From [Actinomadura] parvosata subsp. kistnae (GTDB lineage Bacteria; Actinomycetota; Actinomycetes; Streptosporangiales; Streptosporangiaceae), in contig NZ_OOHJ01000023.1 of NCBI RefSeq assembly GCF_900323885.1, positions 248,001 to 312,000 on the forward strand: a stretch of 64,000 nt of DNA. The letters run 5' to 3'. Below, in pieces: positions 51,811 through 61,548 of the stretch. The notes beneath the pieces are model-generated. The model did no database searches. It worked only from the letters and a program-made list of their open reading frames with translations, and was not told the origin of the DNA. The translations under genes and the position numbers were made by a program. Numbering within the stretch: position 1 is the first letter of the stretch; each line of letters begins with the position of its first letter.

Positions 51811-52565
51811 CGCTGCTCTCCCTTCCTGGCGCGGCGCTCCAGGAACGCCGTCATGCGCGCGTGCTTCTCCTCGGTCTCGAACAGCACCGCCTGCGCCACG
51901 TCGTCCACGAACGGGTGGGCGGCGCGCGGCGCGTGCAGGACCGCCTTCATCAGCCGGGTCGCCAGCGGCGCCTGCGCCGCGATCCGGTCGGCGAGCCGGT
52001 GCCCGGCCGCCTGCAGGTCGCCGGGCTCGACGACCTCGTTGAGCAGCCGCACGTCCAGCGCCTCCGTGGCCGTCAGTACGCGGCCGGCGAGCAGGATCTC
52101 CTTGGCCAGCGGCTCCCCGACGAGCGCGGCCAGCCGCCACGCGGCGCCGGCGGCGGCCAGGATGCCGAGGCCCGTCTCGGGGTTGCCGATGCGGGTGCGG
52201 GGCGTGCCGATGCGGAAGTCGCAGGCGTAGGCGAGCTCGGCGCCGCCGCCCAGGGCGTACCCGTCGAGCAGGCCGATGGTCGGCATCGGCAGCTTGTGGA
52301 TCCGGTCGAAGATCTTGGAGTTGATGCCGCGCAGCGCGTCGTCGCGCCCGCGCTCGCGCAGCTGGGCGATGTCGGCGCCGGCGGCGAACGTGGTGCCCTC
52401 GCCGACGATCAGGACGATCTTCGGGTCCTCCTCGACGGCGGAGCAGGCGTCGTGCAGGGCTCGTACGAGGTCGCGGTCGATCGCGTTGCGCACCTCGGGC
52501 CGGTTGAGCCGCCACACCACCCGGTCCGCGCCCTCCTCGACAAGGAGCGCCTTCCCGCCGCTCAT
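51807..52565 (-). CDS. paaF: Enoyl-CoA hydratase, probable PaaF
   Basis: 252 residues, crotonase fold. The oxyanion-hole segments are GTTFAAGADIAQL and GYALGGGAELAYACD, with a Glu in GNPETGLGI. In the pathway PaaF hydrates 2,3-dehydroadipyl-CoA to 3-hydroxyadipyl-CoA. The ATG at 52565 overlaps the thiolase stop (ATGA) and its own stop overlaps paaH the same way. The choice of PaaF over PaaG is based on FAAGAD here against FCAGQD in the gene at 59770. Confidence 0.88.
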   Translation of the reverse strand: MSGGKALLVEEGADRVVWRLNRPEVRNAIDRDLVRALHDACSAVEEDPKIVLIVGEGTTFAAGADIAQLRERGRDDALRGINSKIFDRIHKLPMPTIGLLDGYALGGGAELAYACDFRIGTPRTRIGNPETGLGILAAAGAAWRLAALVGEPLAKEILLAGRVLTATEALDVRLLNEVVEPGDLQAAGHRLADRIAAQAPLATRLMKAVLHAPRAAHPFVDDVAQAVLFETEEKHARMTAFLERRARKGEQR

Positions 52566-53752
52566 GGCCGCTCCACCAGCAGCGCGCTGCCCTGGCCGAC
52601 GCCCACGCACAGCGTGGCCAGGCCGCGCCGGCCGCCGGTGCGTTCCAGCCGGCCGAGCAGCGTGACCAGGATGCGGGCGCCCGAGGCGCCGAGCGGGTGG
52701 CCGAGGGCGATCGCGCCGCCGTCGGCGTTGACCCGTTCGAGGTCGAGCCCGAGGTCGCGGACGCAGGCCAGCGACTGGGCGGCGAACGCCTCGTTCAGCT
52801 CGACGGCGTCGAGGCCGGCGACGTCCCAGCCGGCGCGTTCGAGCACCTTGCGGGTGGCGGGGACGGGCCCGATGCCCATGATCTCGGGCGGCACCCCGGC
52901 GTGCGCCGCGGCGACCAGCCGCGCGCGGGGCGTCAGGCCGTGCCGTTCGAGGAAGCGCTCGCTCACCACGACGACGGCGGCGGCGCCGTCGTTGAGCGAG
53001 CTGGAGTTGCCCGCGGTGATGACGCCGCCGGGGCCGTGCAGCGGGCGCAGCCGGGCCAGCCGCTCCAGGCTCGTGTCCGCCCGCGGCCCCTCGTCGGCCT
53101 CGACCAGAACGTTCTCAGCGGTACCCCCGACCGGCACCGGGACGATCTCGTCGGCGAACCGGCCCTCCTTGGCCGCCGCCACCGCCCGCTGGTGTGACCG
53201 CAGCGCGAACGCGTCGCACTCGTCCCGGCTCAGCCCCCAGCGCTCGGCGACGGTCTCGGCGGTCTGCGGCATCGTGGCGGTGGTGGCGGCGTCGAAGCGC
53301 GGGTTGGTGAAGCGCCAGCCGATGGAAGTGTCGAAGGTCGCCCCCGGCTTGGCGAACGCCTTCGCGGGCTTCTCCATCACCCATGGCGCCCTGGTCATCG
53401 ACTCGACGCCGCCCGCGACGACCACGTCCGCGTCCCCGGCGGCGATGAGGGCGCGCGCGGTGGTGACGGCGGTGAGCCCGGAGGCGCACAGCCGGTTGAC
53501 GGTGAAGCCCGGCACCGAGTCGGGCAGGCCCGCCAGGAGGGCGGCCATGCGGGCGACGTTGCGGTTGTCCTCGCCTGCCTGGTTGGCCGCGCCCAGCACC
53601 ACCTCGTCCACCAGGCCGGGCTCGATCCCGGCGCGGGCGACGGCCTCCCGCACGACGAGGGCGGCCAGGTCGTCGGGACGGACGTGGGCGAGCGCGCCGC
53701 CGTAACGGCCTATCGGCGTCCGGACGCCGGAGACGACGAACGATTCTGGCAC
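52562..53752 (-). CDS. paaJ: Thiolase, probable 3-oxoadipyl-CoA thiolase (PaaJ)
   Basis: 396 residues. The acyl-accepting Cys is in VNRLCASGLTAV (near residue 89), the histidine motif is GGAIALGHPLGASGAR and the second Cys is in LATLCVGVGQGSALLVER. PaaJ cleaves 3-oxoadipyl-CoA with CoA into succinyl-CoA and acetyl-CoA, and a second thiolytic step higher in the pathway. The start is a GTG with AGGAGC 6 bases upstream, 29 bases after the paaE stop. Confidence 0.93.
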   Translation of the reverse strand: MPESFVVSGVRTPIGRYGGALAHVRPDDLAALVVREAVARAGIEPGLVDEVVLGAANQAGEDNRNVARMAALLAGLPDSVPGFTVNRLCASGLTAVTTARALIAAGDADVVVAGGVESMTRAPWVMEKPAKAFAKPGATFDTSIGWRFTNPRFDAATTATMPQTAETVAERWGLSRDECDAFALRSHQRAVAAAKEGRFADEIVPVPVGGTAENVLVEADEGPRADTSLERLARLRPLHGPGGVITAGNSSSLNDGAAAVVVVSERFLERHGLTPRARLVAAAHAGVPPEIMGIGPVPATRKVLERAGWDVAGLDAVELNEAFAAQSLACVRDLGLDLERVNADGGAIALGHPLGASGARILVTLLGRLERTGGRRGLATLCVGVGQGSALLVERP

Positions 53753-53781
53753 GTGCAGCTCCTGTGATCGATGACGGGGCG

Positions 53782-54864
53782 TCAGGCGTCGTAGTCGACG
53801 GTGACCTGGTCGCCGGCCGGGTACGTCTGGCAGGTCAGCACGAACCCGGCGGCGACCTCGGCCGGTTCGAGCGCGTAGTTGCGGCGCATGTCCACCTCGC
53901 CGTCCCGTACGACGGCGCGGCACGTGCCGCAGACCCCGCCCTTGCACGCGAACGGCAGGTCGCCCCGGGTGGCCTGGGCGCCGTCGAGCAGGGTCGTCTC
54001 GCGGGAGACCGTGGAGGTGGTGCGCAGGCCGTCCAGGACGGTGGTCAGCTCGGTGGTCGCGCCGGCGAGCTGGACGCCGGCGCGGCGGGGCGGCGGGGGA
54101 GGGGCGTCGGCGTAGAAGAGCTCGACGTGCACCCGCTCCCCGGGCACGCCGAGGTCGGCGAGCACCGCCCTGGCCTCCTCCACCATCCGGAGCGGCCCGC
54201 ACAGCCACACGTGGTCGAACACCTCGACCGGGACGAGGCAGGTCAGCAGCCGCCGCAGCCGCTCGCCGTCGAGCCGCCCCGACAGCAGCTCGACGTCGCG
54301 CGGCTCCCGCGACAGCGCGTGCACGACCTGGAGCCGGGGGCCGTAGCGGTTCTTCAGGTCGCCCAGTTCCTCGGCGAACATGACGGTGCGGCTGGTGCGG
54401 TTCCCGTACAGGAGGGAGACCTGCGCGCCCGGATGGGTGAGCACCGTCGAGGCGACCGACAACATCGGGGTGATGCCCGAGCCGGCGGCGACGCACAGGT
54501 GCCGCTCGCCGAGGCCGGGGTCGGCCTGCCAGGAGCCGGTGGGCGGCTGCACCTCGATCACGGTGCCCGGCCGCACCTCGTGCACCAGCCAGGACGAGAA
54601 CAGCCCGCCGGGGATCTCCCGCACCCCGATGCGCGGCGCGGCGCCGGCGGGGGCGCAGATCGAGTACGAGCGGCGGTGCTCGCGGCCGTCGATCACGCGG
54701 CGCAGGGTGAGCGACTGCCCGGCCTTGAACGCGTAGGCGTCGCGCAGGTCGTCGGGGACGGCGAAGGTGATCGCGGCGGCGTCCTCGCACAGGCGGTCCA
54801 CCGAGGCCACGGTCAGCGGGTGGAAGACGGCGGCCCTGGACGCGGCGGGCGCGAGCATGGTCAT
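53782..54864 (-). CDS. paaE: 1,2-phenylacetyl-CoA epoxidase reductase subunit PaaE
   Basis: 360 residues. An N-terminal FAD/NAD(P)H ferredoxin-reductase module (REHRRSYSICAPAG for flavin, CVAAGSGITPMLSVAST for nucleotide) is fused to a C-terminal plant-type [2Fe-2S] domain with CKGGVCGTCRA and a distal Cys in LTCQTYP. It passes electrons from NADPH to the PaaA di-iron site in the cytoplasmic PaaABC(D)E complex. It starts 3 bases after the paaD stop. Confidence 0.95.
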   Translation of the reverse strand: MTMLAPAASRAAVFHPLTVASVDRLCEDAAAITFAVPDDLRDAYAFKAGQSLTLRRVIDGREHRRSYSICAPAGAAPRIGVREIPGGLFSSWLVHEVRPGTVIEVQPPTGSWQADPGLGERHLCVAAGSGITPMLSVASTVLTHPGAQVSLLYGNRTSRTVMFAEELGDLKNRYGPRLQVVHALSREPRDVELLSGRLDGERLRRLLTCLVPVEVFDHVWLCGPLRMVEEARAVLADLGVPGERVHVELFYADAPPPPPRRAGVQLAGATTELTTVLDGLRTTSTVSRETTLLDGAQATRGDLPFACKGGVCGTCRAVVRDGEVDMRRNYALEPAEVAAGFVLTCQTYPAGDQVTVDYDA

Positions 54865-54867
54865 CGC

Positions 54868-55467
54868 TCAGATCTCCTTGACGTGCTCGAACGGCTCGAG
54901 ACAGGCGGTGCAGCGGTAGAGGGCCTTGCAGGCGGTGGCGCCGAACTCCGAGGTGAGCCGGGTGGCCGCCGACCCGCAGCGCGGGCAGGGCGGCGCGGGG
55001 CGCGGCGGGCCCAGCGTGAGCAGCACCGGCCCGGGCCGCCTGGGGGCGGGGCCGGGCGCCGACAGGCCGGCGGCGCGCAGGGCGGCCCGGCCCCGCTCGG
55101 AGATCCAGTCGCTGGACCAGGGCGGGTCGAGCACGACCCGCACCTCGACGCGGTCGAACCCGGCGTCCCGAAGGCGGTGGACGAGGTCGTCGCGCATGGT
55201 CGCCATGGCGGGGCAGCCGGTGTAGGTGGGCGTGATCGAGGCGACGACGACCTCGCCGTCCGCGTCCCGCTCCACCTCGACGCCGCGCAGCACGCCGAGG
55301 TCGGCGAGGGTCAGCATCGGCATCTCGGGGTCCCGCACCTCCCCGGCCACCTCCAGCGCCCGCCGCCCGGCCTCCGTCGCCTCGCAGCCGCGGGGCGTGG
55401 CGGAGGGGTGGCGGGTGCCCGGCGTTCCCGCGTCGCGCCGTGCGATCGCGGGCCGGTCGGCGGTCAC
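54868..55467 (-). CDS. paaD: Phenylacetyl-CoA epoxidase assembly subunit PaaD
   Basis: 199 residues. The MIP18/DUF59-type core reads VRDPEMPMLTLADLGVLRGV and ITPTYTGCPAMATM. A C-terminal zinc-finger-like region has CPRCGS and a later pair (ACKALYRCTAC). PaaD is thought to help metal-site maturation of the epoxidase. The start is a GTG overlapping, as GTGA, the stop of paaC once paaC is frame-corrected. A non-conserved 25-residue leader precedes the core. Confidence 0.93.
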   Translation of the reverse strand: MTADRPAIARRDAGTPGTRHPSATPRGCEATEAGRRALEVAGEVRDPEMPMLTLADLGVLRGVEVERDADGEVVVASITPTYTGCPAMATMRDDLVHRLRDAGFDRVEVRVVLDPPWSSDWISERGRAALRAAGLSAPGPAPRRPGPVLLTLGPPRPAPPCPRCGSAATRLTSEFGATACKALYRCTACLEPFEHVKEI

Positions 55468-56380
55468 CAGCGCCCGCTCGGGTGGGCGCGGGCGACGACC
55501 TGCATCTCGGCGAGCAGCAGGCTCAGGGCCTCGGTGTGCAGGCCGTCGCGTCCGGTCCGGCCGCCGACGCCCGCCAGGGGCGCCGTCCGGGACGGGGGAC
55601 GCCGCTGACGGTGAGCACCTGGTCGAGGACCGCGTCCACCTCCTGGCGCAGCTCGGCCGGATCGACGCCGACGCCCGCTCCGGCGAGGGAGCGTTCGAGC
55701 GGGTGCGCTGCGACCAGCTCGCCCTGCAGCGGCCACAGGGCGTCGAGCGCGGCGAGCAGCCGGCGGTGCGACTCCTCGGTGCCCTGGGCCAGTGTGAGGA
55801 ACCAGCGCCCGGCCCAGTCCCGGTGGTAGGCGACCTCCTTGACGCCCTTGCCCGCCACGGCCGCCAGCACGTGGTCCCGGCTCGTCCGCAGCCGCTCCAG
55901 CAACGCCAGGCGCGCCGTGGAGAACAGCAGCAGCCGCACCACGACGTGCGCGAAGTCGCCGTTGGGCACCTCGGCCAGCCGCACGTTCCTGAAGTCGCGG
56001 TCGTCGCGGAAGAAGGCGAGCGCGTCCTCCGGCGGCACCGGCGACCCCTCGGGCAGGGCGGGCACGACGGCGGGGTCGGCGGCGGCGGCCCTGGCGAGCA
56101 GGAGGCGGGCCTGCCCGAGCAGGTCGAGCGCCATGTTGGCCAGCGCGATGTCCTCCTCCAGGTCGGGGGCGCGGCTGCACCACTCCGACAGGCGCTGCGA
56201 CATGATGAGGGCGTCGTCGCCGAGCATGAGGCAGTACGCGGCCAGCTCGGCGGGGTCCACGCCGTCGGGCGTCGTGGTGTCGACGCCGGCCAGCGGGTCC
56301 TCGAAGTCGGTGCCGAAGGCCCACTGGGAGGAGTCGCCGCCGAGCAGGCCGTCGAAGACGCTGCCGTGTTCGTCGCTCAT
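55464..56380 (-). CDS. paaC: Phenylacetyl-CoA epoxidase structural subunit PaaC, frameshifted near the 3' end
   Basis: The first frame (ATG 56380 after GAGGAACCC) covers most of PaaC: LAAYCLMLGDDALIMSQRLSEW, NMALDLLGQARLLL, VKEVAYHRDWAGRWFLTLAQGTEES. It then runs out of frame at 55594-55598 and stops at 55523. The conserved end (GRDGLHTEALSLLLAEMQVVARAHP) is in another frame that stops at 55464, exactly overlapping the paaD start as GTGA. One extra base in the G5 run (C5 on the coding strand) restores the gene to 305 residues. PaaC is the scaffold partner of PaaA. A consensus error is likely. Confidence 0.9.
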
Positions 56381-56387
56381 GGGTTCC

Positions 56388-56681
56388 TCACATGTGGGGG
56401 ACGTCGTCGGGAATGTCGTAGAACGTCGGGTGCCGGTAGACCTTGTCGCCGTTCGGCCCGAACAGCGGGTCCTTCTCGTCCGGGCTGGAGGCGGTGATGG
56501 CGTCGGCGCGGACGACCCAGATGCTGACGCCCTCGTTGCGGCGGGTGTAGACGTCGCGGGCGTGCCGCAGGGCCATCGTGTCGTCGGGGGCGTGCAGCGA
56601 CCCGACATGCACGTGGTTGAGCCCGCGCTTGCCGCGGACGAACACCTCGTAGAGCGGCCACTCCCGCCGGTCGGCGCTCAT
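56388..56681 (-). CDS. paaB: Phenylacetyl-CoA epoxidase subunit PaaB
   Basis: 97 residues, full family length: [41 protein letters not shown] split around residue 30, then [11 protein letters not shown]. It is a small structural subunit of the epoxidase complex. The ATG overlaps the paaA stop (ATGA) and the stop is 7 bases before paaC. Confidence 0.95.
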   Translation of the reverse strand: MSADRREWPLYEVFVRGKRGLNHVHVGSLHAPDDTMALRHARDVYTRRNEGVSIWVVRADAITASSPDEKDPLFGPNGDKVYRHPTFYDIPDDVPHM

Positions 56682-57631
56682 CGGGAGTCCCTGAGCGCGG
56701 CCTCGCGGGCGGCGAAGGCGGTGGCGGCCTCGCGGACCCAGGCGCCCTCCTCGTGGGCGGCCCTGCGGTGCGCGAGCCGCTGCGCGTTGCACGGCCCGTC
56801 GCCCCGGATGACCGCCGCGAACTCCTGCCAGTCGGGCTCCCCGAAGTCGTAGTGCCCGCGTTCCTCGTTCCAGCGCAGGCCGGGGTCGGGCAGCGTCACG
56901 CCCAGCGCCTCGGCCTGCGGGACGGTCATGTCGACGAACTTCTGGCGCAGCTCGTCGTTGGAGTTGCGCTTGATGCCCCACGCCATGGACTGCGCGCTGT
57001 TGGGCGACTGCGCGTCCGGCGGCCCGAACATCATCAGCACCGGCCACCAGAACCGGTTCACCGACTCCTGCACCATGGCGCGTTGCTCGTCGGTGCCGCG
57101 CATCATCGTCATGAGCAGCTCGTACCCCTGACGCTGGTGGAAGGACTCCTCCTTGCAGATGCGGATCATGGCCCGCCCGTACGGGCCGTAGGAGGTGCGG
57201 CAGAGCGGCACCTGGTTGCAGATCGCGGCGCCGTCCACGAGCCAGCCGATCGTGCCGACGTCGGCGTACGACAGGGTCGGGTAGTTGAAGATCGAGGAAT
57301 ATTTCTGCCTGCCGCTGAGCAGCAATTCGGTGAGCTCGGCGCGGGAGACGCCGAGGGTCTCGCACGCGGAGTACAGGTAGAGCCCGTGACCGGCTTCGTC
57401 CTGCACCTTGGCCAGCAGGATCGCCTTGCGCCGCAGGGAGGGCGCGCGGCCGATCCAGTTGCCCTCGGGCTGCATCCCGATGATCTCGGAGTGCGCGTGC
57501 TGGGCGATCTGGCGGACGAGCGTCTTGCGGTAGGCGTCCGGCATCCAGTCCCGGGGCTCGATCCGGTCGTGGCGGTCGATGGTCGCGTCGAACGCGGCCT
57601 GCAGGTCCGGCTCCGCCGGGATCGTCGTCAT
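56678..57631 (-). CDS. paaA: Phenylacetyl-CoA epoxidase catalytic subunit PaaA
   Basis: 317 residues, the di-iron monooxygenase subunit converting phenylacetyl-CoA to its ring-1,2-epoxide. Iron ligands fall in the segments [17 protein letters not shown] and [16 protein letters not shown], with ExxH pairs in both. The ATG at 57631 has GGAGGGAAG directly upstream. First gene of the leftward paa operon, divergent from paaZ. Confidence 0.96.
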   Translation of the reverse strand: MTTIPAEPDLQAAFDATIDRHDRIEPRDWMPDAYRKTLVRQIAQHAHSEIIGMQPEGNWIGRAPSLRRKAILLAKVQDEAGHGLYLYSACETLGVSRAELTELLLSGRQKYSSIFNYPTLSYADVGTIGWLVDGAAICNQVPLCRTSYGPYGRAMIRICKEESFHQRQGYELLMTMMRGTDEQRAMVQESVNRFWWPVLMMFGPPDAQSPNSAQSMAWGIKRNSNDELRQKFVDMTVPQAEALGVTLPDPGLRWNEERGHYDFGEPDWQEFAAVIRGDGPCNAQRLAHRRAAHEEGAWVREAATAFAAREAALRDSR

Positions 57632-57658
57632 CTTCCCTCCGAGACACATCGTGCTTAT

Positions 57659-57680
57659 TTACTTATCGCTCGGTCAGTAA
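57659..57680. promoter_or_regulatory. TetR-type (PaaR-like) operator in the paaA/paaZ spacer
   Basis: Arms TTACT (57659-57663) and AGTAA (57676-57680) flank a core with CG-N2-CG spacing; the central 18 bases fit ACTnAnCGnnCGnTnAGT. It lies between the divergent paaA and paaZ starts and would serve both operons. I recall similar palindromes for actinobacterial PaaR; the match was not computed. Confidence 0.55.
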
Positions 57681-57735
57681 TACCGTGACACGGGTCGGGG
57701 TCTTCGCGCAACAGGTCCCGGGGAAAGGAGACAGC

Positions 57736-59773
57736 GTGAGCGCGCTGCTGGAGAGCTACGCCGCCGGACGATGGTTCCGCGCGGCAGACGACGGTGAACC
57801 GCTGCTCGACGCCGCCACGGGCGAGGAGGTCGCGCGGATCTCCAGCCGGGGGCTGGACGTCGCGGCCATGGTCAGGCACGCCAAGGACACCGGCGGGCCG
57901 GCACTGCGATCCCTGACCTTCCACGAGCGGGCGGGCCTGCTCAAGGCGCTGGCCAAGCACCTGCTGGAGCGCAAGGAGGAGCTGTACGCGCTGTCCGTGC
58001 GCACCGGCGCCACCGCCCGCGACACGGCCGTCGACGTCGACGGCGGCATCGGCACCCTGTTCAGCTACGGCAGCAAGGGCGTCAGGGAGCTGCCGAACGA
58101 CACGGTCGTCCTCGACGGCGGGCTGGAGCGGCTGGGCAAGGGCGGCACGTTCGCCGGCCAGCACCTCTACACCTCCCGGCCGGGCGTGGCGGTCCAGATC
58201 AACGCCTTCAACTTCCCCGTCTGGGGCATGCTCGAGAAGCTCGGCCCCGCCTTCCTCGCCGGGCTGCCCACGATCGTCAAGCCCGCCAGCCAGACCGCGT
58301 ACCTGACCGAGCTGGCCGTCCGGTACATCATCGAGTCCGGCATCCTGCCCGAGGGCACCCTCCAGCTGCTCGCCGGGTCGGCGCGCGGGCTGCTCGACGA
58401 GCTGACGATCCAGGACTCCGTGGCGTTCACCGGCTCGGCGCACACGGCGGGCATCCTGCGCCGCCACCCCAACGTGCTCGACGGCGGCGTGGCGCTCAAC
58501 GTCGAGGCCGACTCGCTCAACTGCTCGATCCTCGGCCCCGACGTGCGGCCGGACGATCCGGAGTTCGACCTGTTCGTCAAGGGCGTCGTGACCGAGATGA
58601 CGGTCAAGGCCGGCCAGAAGTGCACCGCCATCCGCCGGGTGCTCGTGCCCACGGGGCTGGCGGGCCAGGTGGTGGACGCGCTGGCCGACCGCCTCGGCAA
58701 GGTGGGCGTCGGCGACCCGCGCAACGACGCCGTCCGGATGGGGCCGCTGGCCAGCCTCGGCCAGCGCGAGGAGGTGCGCAAGGCCGTCGAGGCGCTGCTG
58801 GCCGGCTCCGAGGTCGCCTTCGGCGACCCCAAGGGCGCGGCCCTGCTCGACGGCGACCCCGAGCGCGGCGCGTTCATGACGCCGCTCGTGCTGCGCGCCC
58901 GGCCGGGGCGGTCGAGCCGCACGACGTGGAGCCGTTCGGGCCGGTGAGCACGGTGATCGGCTACGACGGTCTCGACGACGCGGTGGCGCTGGCCGCCAGG
59001 GGCAGGGGCAGCCTCGTGGCCTCCCTCGCCACCCACGACCCCGGCGTGGCCCGCTCCGTCGTGCTCGGGCTTGCGCCGTGGCACGGCCGTGTCCTCGTGC
59101 TCGACCGCGACGACGCCAAGGAGTCCACCGGGCACGGCTCCCCGCTGCCCGTCCTCGTGCACGGCGGCCCGGGCGGGCCGGCGGCGGCGAGGAGCTGGGC
59201 GGCGTGCGCGGCGTCCTGCACCACATGCAGCGCACCGCCGTCCAGGCGTCGCCCGACCAGCTCACCGCCATCACCGGCCGCTGGACGACCGGCGCCGCCC
59301 GCACCGAGTCGCAGGTGCATCCCTTCCGCAAGTCGCTGGCCGAGCTGCGGATCGGCGACACGATCGCCTCCGCGCCGCGCACGGTGTCGCTGGCCGACAT
59401 CGACCACTTCTCCGAGTTCACCGGCGACACCTTCTACGCGCACACCGACCCCGAGGCCGCCGCGCGCAACCCGCTGTTCGGCGGCATCGTCGCCCACGGC
59501 TACCTCGTGGTGTCGCTGGCCGCCGGGCTGTTCGTCGACCCGGCGCCCGGCCCCGTCCTGGCGAACTTCGGCGTCGACTCCCTGCGCTTCCTCACCCCGG
59601 TCAAGGCCGGCGACAGCATCGCGGTGACGCTGACCGTCAAGCAGATCACGCCGCGCAGCAACGCCGACTACGGCGAGGTGCGCTGGGACGCCGTCGTCAC
59701 CAACCAGGACGGCGCGCCGGTCGCCACCTACGACGTGCTCACGCTGGTCGCCAAGACCTGGGACGCGTCGTGA
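57736..59773 (+). CDS. paaZ: Bifunctional oxepin-CoA hydrolase / semialdehyde dehydrogenase PaaZ, two frameshifts
   Basis: The GTG at 57736 follows AAAGGAGAC. The first frame to about 58905 gives the aldehyde dehydrogenase domain with INAFNFPVWGMLEKL, AFTGSAHTAGI and the catalytic Cys in KAGQKCTAIRRV. A second frame continues from about 58905 to 59165 (VEPHDVEPFGPVSTVIGY, LVLDRDDAKESTGHGSPLPVLVHGG). A third from about 59180 gives LGGVRGVLHHMQRTAVQ and the C-terminal MaoC-type hydratase (DIDHFSEFTGDTFYAHTD). Both switches equal one missing base, in GC runs at 58895-58915 and 59164-59187. The enzyme opens the oxepin ring and oxidises the aldehyde. Its end overlaps paaG (GTGA), so the gene is probably intact in vivo. 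Confidence 0.9.
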
Positions 59774-60558
59774 ACGGGGCCCCGGTCTCCGTCGAGCGCG
59801 ACGGCGCCGTGGCCGTCGTGACGCTGAACCGTCCCGAACGCCGCAACGCGCTCGACGGCAAGACCAAGACGGCGCTGCGCGGCGCGCTGGAGGACGTCGC
59901 CGCCGACGACGTCCGGGCCGTGCTGCTGACCGGCACGGGCGGCTCGTTCTGCGCGGGGCAGGACCTGGCCGAGCACGCGGCGGCGCTGCGCGAGGACCCC
60001 GCGCACGCGTTCGACACGGTCGAGGAGGACTACGCGCCCGTCATCAGGCTGCTGGCCACGATGCCCAAGCCGGTCGTCGCGGCCGTCAACGGCACCTGCG
60101 TGGGCGCGGGGCTGGCCCTCGCGCTGGCCTGCGACCTGCGGGTGCTCGCGGAGGACGCGGTCTTCGGTACGGCGTTCAGCGCGATTGGCCTGACCTGCGA
60201 CTCCGGGCTGTCCTCGATGCTCACCCGGGCGGTGGGGGAGTCGCGGGCCAGGGAGCTCGTCCTGCTCGCCGAGCCGTTCGGCGCGGAGCAGGCGGTCACT
60301 TGGGGCATCTCGGGGCGGGTGGTGCCGCGCGACGAGGTCGCGGCGGAGGGCCGGGCGCTGGCGGCCCGGCTCGCGGCCGGGCCGACCGCCGCCTACGCCG
60401 AGACCAAGCGGCTCATCGCGCAGTCGTGGGAGCGCGACCTCGGGGCTACGCTGCGGGCCGAGGCCCAGGCGCAGGCGCGCCTGGGCCTGACCGCCGATCA
60501 CGCGGGGGCGGTGGATGCCTTCCTCGGCAAGCGCAAACCCACCTTCGAGGGCCGCTGA
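59770..60558 (+). CDS. paaG: 1,2-epoxyphenylacetyl-CoA isomerase, probable PaaG
   Basis: 262 residues, crotonase fold with GSFCAGQDLAEH, VNGTCVGAGLALALACDLRV and AIGLTCDSGLSSML. The Asp of TCDSG corresponds to the catalytic Asp of PaaG, which isomerises ring-epoxide to oxepin-CoA. The GTG start overlaps the paaZ stop (GTGA), so it is co-translated with the enzyme that uses its product. Confidence 0.88.
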   Translation: MNGAPVSVERDGAVAVVTLNRPERRNALDGKTKTALRGALEDVAADDVRAVLLTGTGGSFCAGQDLAEHAAALREDPAHAFDTVEEDYAPVIRLLATMPKPVVAAVNGTCVGAGLALALACDLRVLAEDAVFGTAFSAIGLTCDSGLSSMLTRAVGESRARELVLLAEPFGAEQAVTWGISGRVVPRDEVAAEGRALAARLAAGPTAAYAETKRLIAQSWERDLGATLRAEAQAQARLGLTADHAGAVDAFLGKRKPTFEGR

Positions 60559-60579
60559 CCTCGCCAGGAGGGCAGGGGA

Positions 60580-61452
60580 TCAGTCGCAGTGCTCGAAGGG
60601 GCTGGTGTAGGTGCTGCTGCCGATCGAGCCGCCCCACTTGACGCACTGCCCGGGGGCCGACCGGATGACGGGCCCGGCGTAGTAGCCGAAGCTGCCCGAG
60701 TTCGTCGTCCTGGTCGAGCCCTGCGGTTCGAGGAAGGCCGACATCGACGACGGCGTGCCGACGTTCGTCGTCTTCAGGGTCACGACGCAGTTGGCGCTGT
60801 TGCCGGAGTTGTAGAGCAGGTAGACGCGCCCGCCGGTGAGGGCCGCCGAGTCGATGACGCCGTAGCCGCTGCCGCAGACCTCCTCGGGCGTGTACGGGTT
60901 GCCGCCGCACGCGTTGGTGCTCGTGATGGCCTTCTTCTGGCCCAGCGACACGGTGACGCCGTCCACGGTGGGGCTGGTGTCGACGGCGCCGGTGGAGGTG
61001 CGCTGCTCGTAGTGCAGGTGCGGGGCCGTGGAGCCGCCGGTGGAGCCGACCGTGCCGATCGCGGTGCCCTGGCCGACGCTCAGGGAGCCGCCGGCGGCGC
61101 GCACCATGGTGGCGAGGTGGGCGTAGCGGGTCCGGGTGCCGTCGCTGTGCCGGATCTCGATCCATTTGCCGTAGCTGGTGTTGCCGGCGTCGTAGAAGTA
61201 CGCGGTGCCGGCGGCCGTGGCGCGCACGGTCTCGCCGTTGATGTCGTCGCCCCCGTAGTCCTGCCAGTCGATGGCGCCCGAGGGACTGTGATCGGGCGTC
61301 CAGTTGTTGGCGTAGAACGTCTTTCCGCAGTTGAACGGGCTCTTGTGGCTGGTGGCCAGGGTTTCCACGGGGTCCGCGGACGCGGGCCGCGGCAGCAGCG
61401 CGGCGGCGAGGGCGAGGGCCGCGAACAGCGCGGCCTTTCCGATCTTGGGCAT
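60580..61452 (-). CDS. Secreted M23-family metallopeptidase-like protein
   Basis: 290 residues. A signal peptide (MPKIGKAALFAALALAAALL...ASA, cleavage near 26) precedes an LytM/M23 domain. Zinc-ligand motifs are H55-x6-D62 in DHSPSGAIDW and HLHYE at 145-149; the family's usual first motif HxxxD is stretched here. The C-terminal 120 residues (GVIDSAALTGGRVYLLYNSG..., with Cys pairs) may bind cell wall or host ligands. It would cleave peptidoglycan cross-bridges or proteins outside the cell. The ATG is preceded by a GAGGTGAAGC ribosome site. Confidence 0.85.
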   Translation of the reverse strand: MPKIGKAALFAALALAAALLPRPASADPVETLATSHKSPFNCGKTFYANNWTPDHSPSGAIDWQDYGGDDINGETVRATAAGTAYFYDAGNTSYGKWIEIRHSDGTRTRYAHLATMVRAAGGSLSVGQGTAIGTVGSTGGSTAPHLHYEQRTSTGAVDTSPTVDGVTVSLGQKKAITSTNACGGNPYTPEEVCGSGYGVIDSAALTGGRVYLLYNSGNSANCVVTLKTTNVGTPSSMSAFLEPQGSTRTTNSGSFGYYAGPVIRSAPGQCVKWGGSIGSSTYTSPFEHCD

Positions 61453-61548
61453 GCTTCACCTCGTGCGGGAGGGGGGTGGAGGGTAACGGTCGAACGCCCA
61501 ATCTCTCCGCCCCCGGTGGAGGGGCGGCTTGATCGTGAAGATATCCTC

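Noticed and set aside
55464-59773. Programmed frameshifting in paaC and paaZ
   Set aside because: No slippery heptamer plus structure is visible at the switch points, and these families are not known for recoding. Single-base loss explains both.
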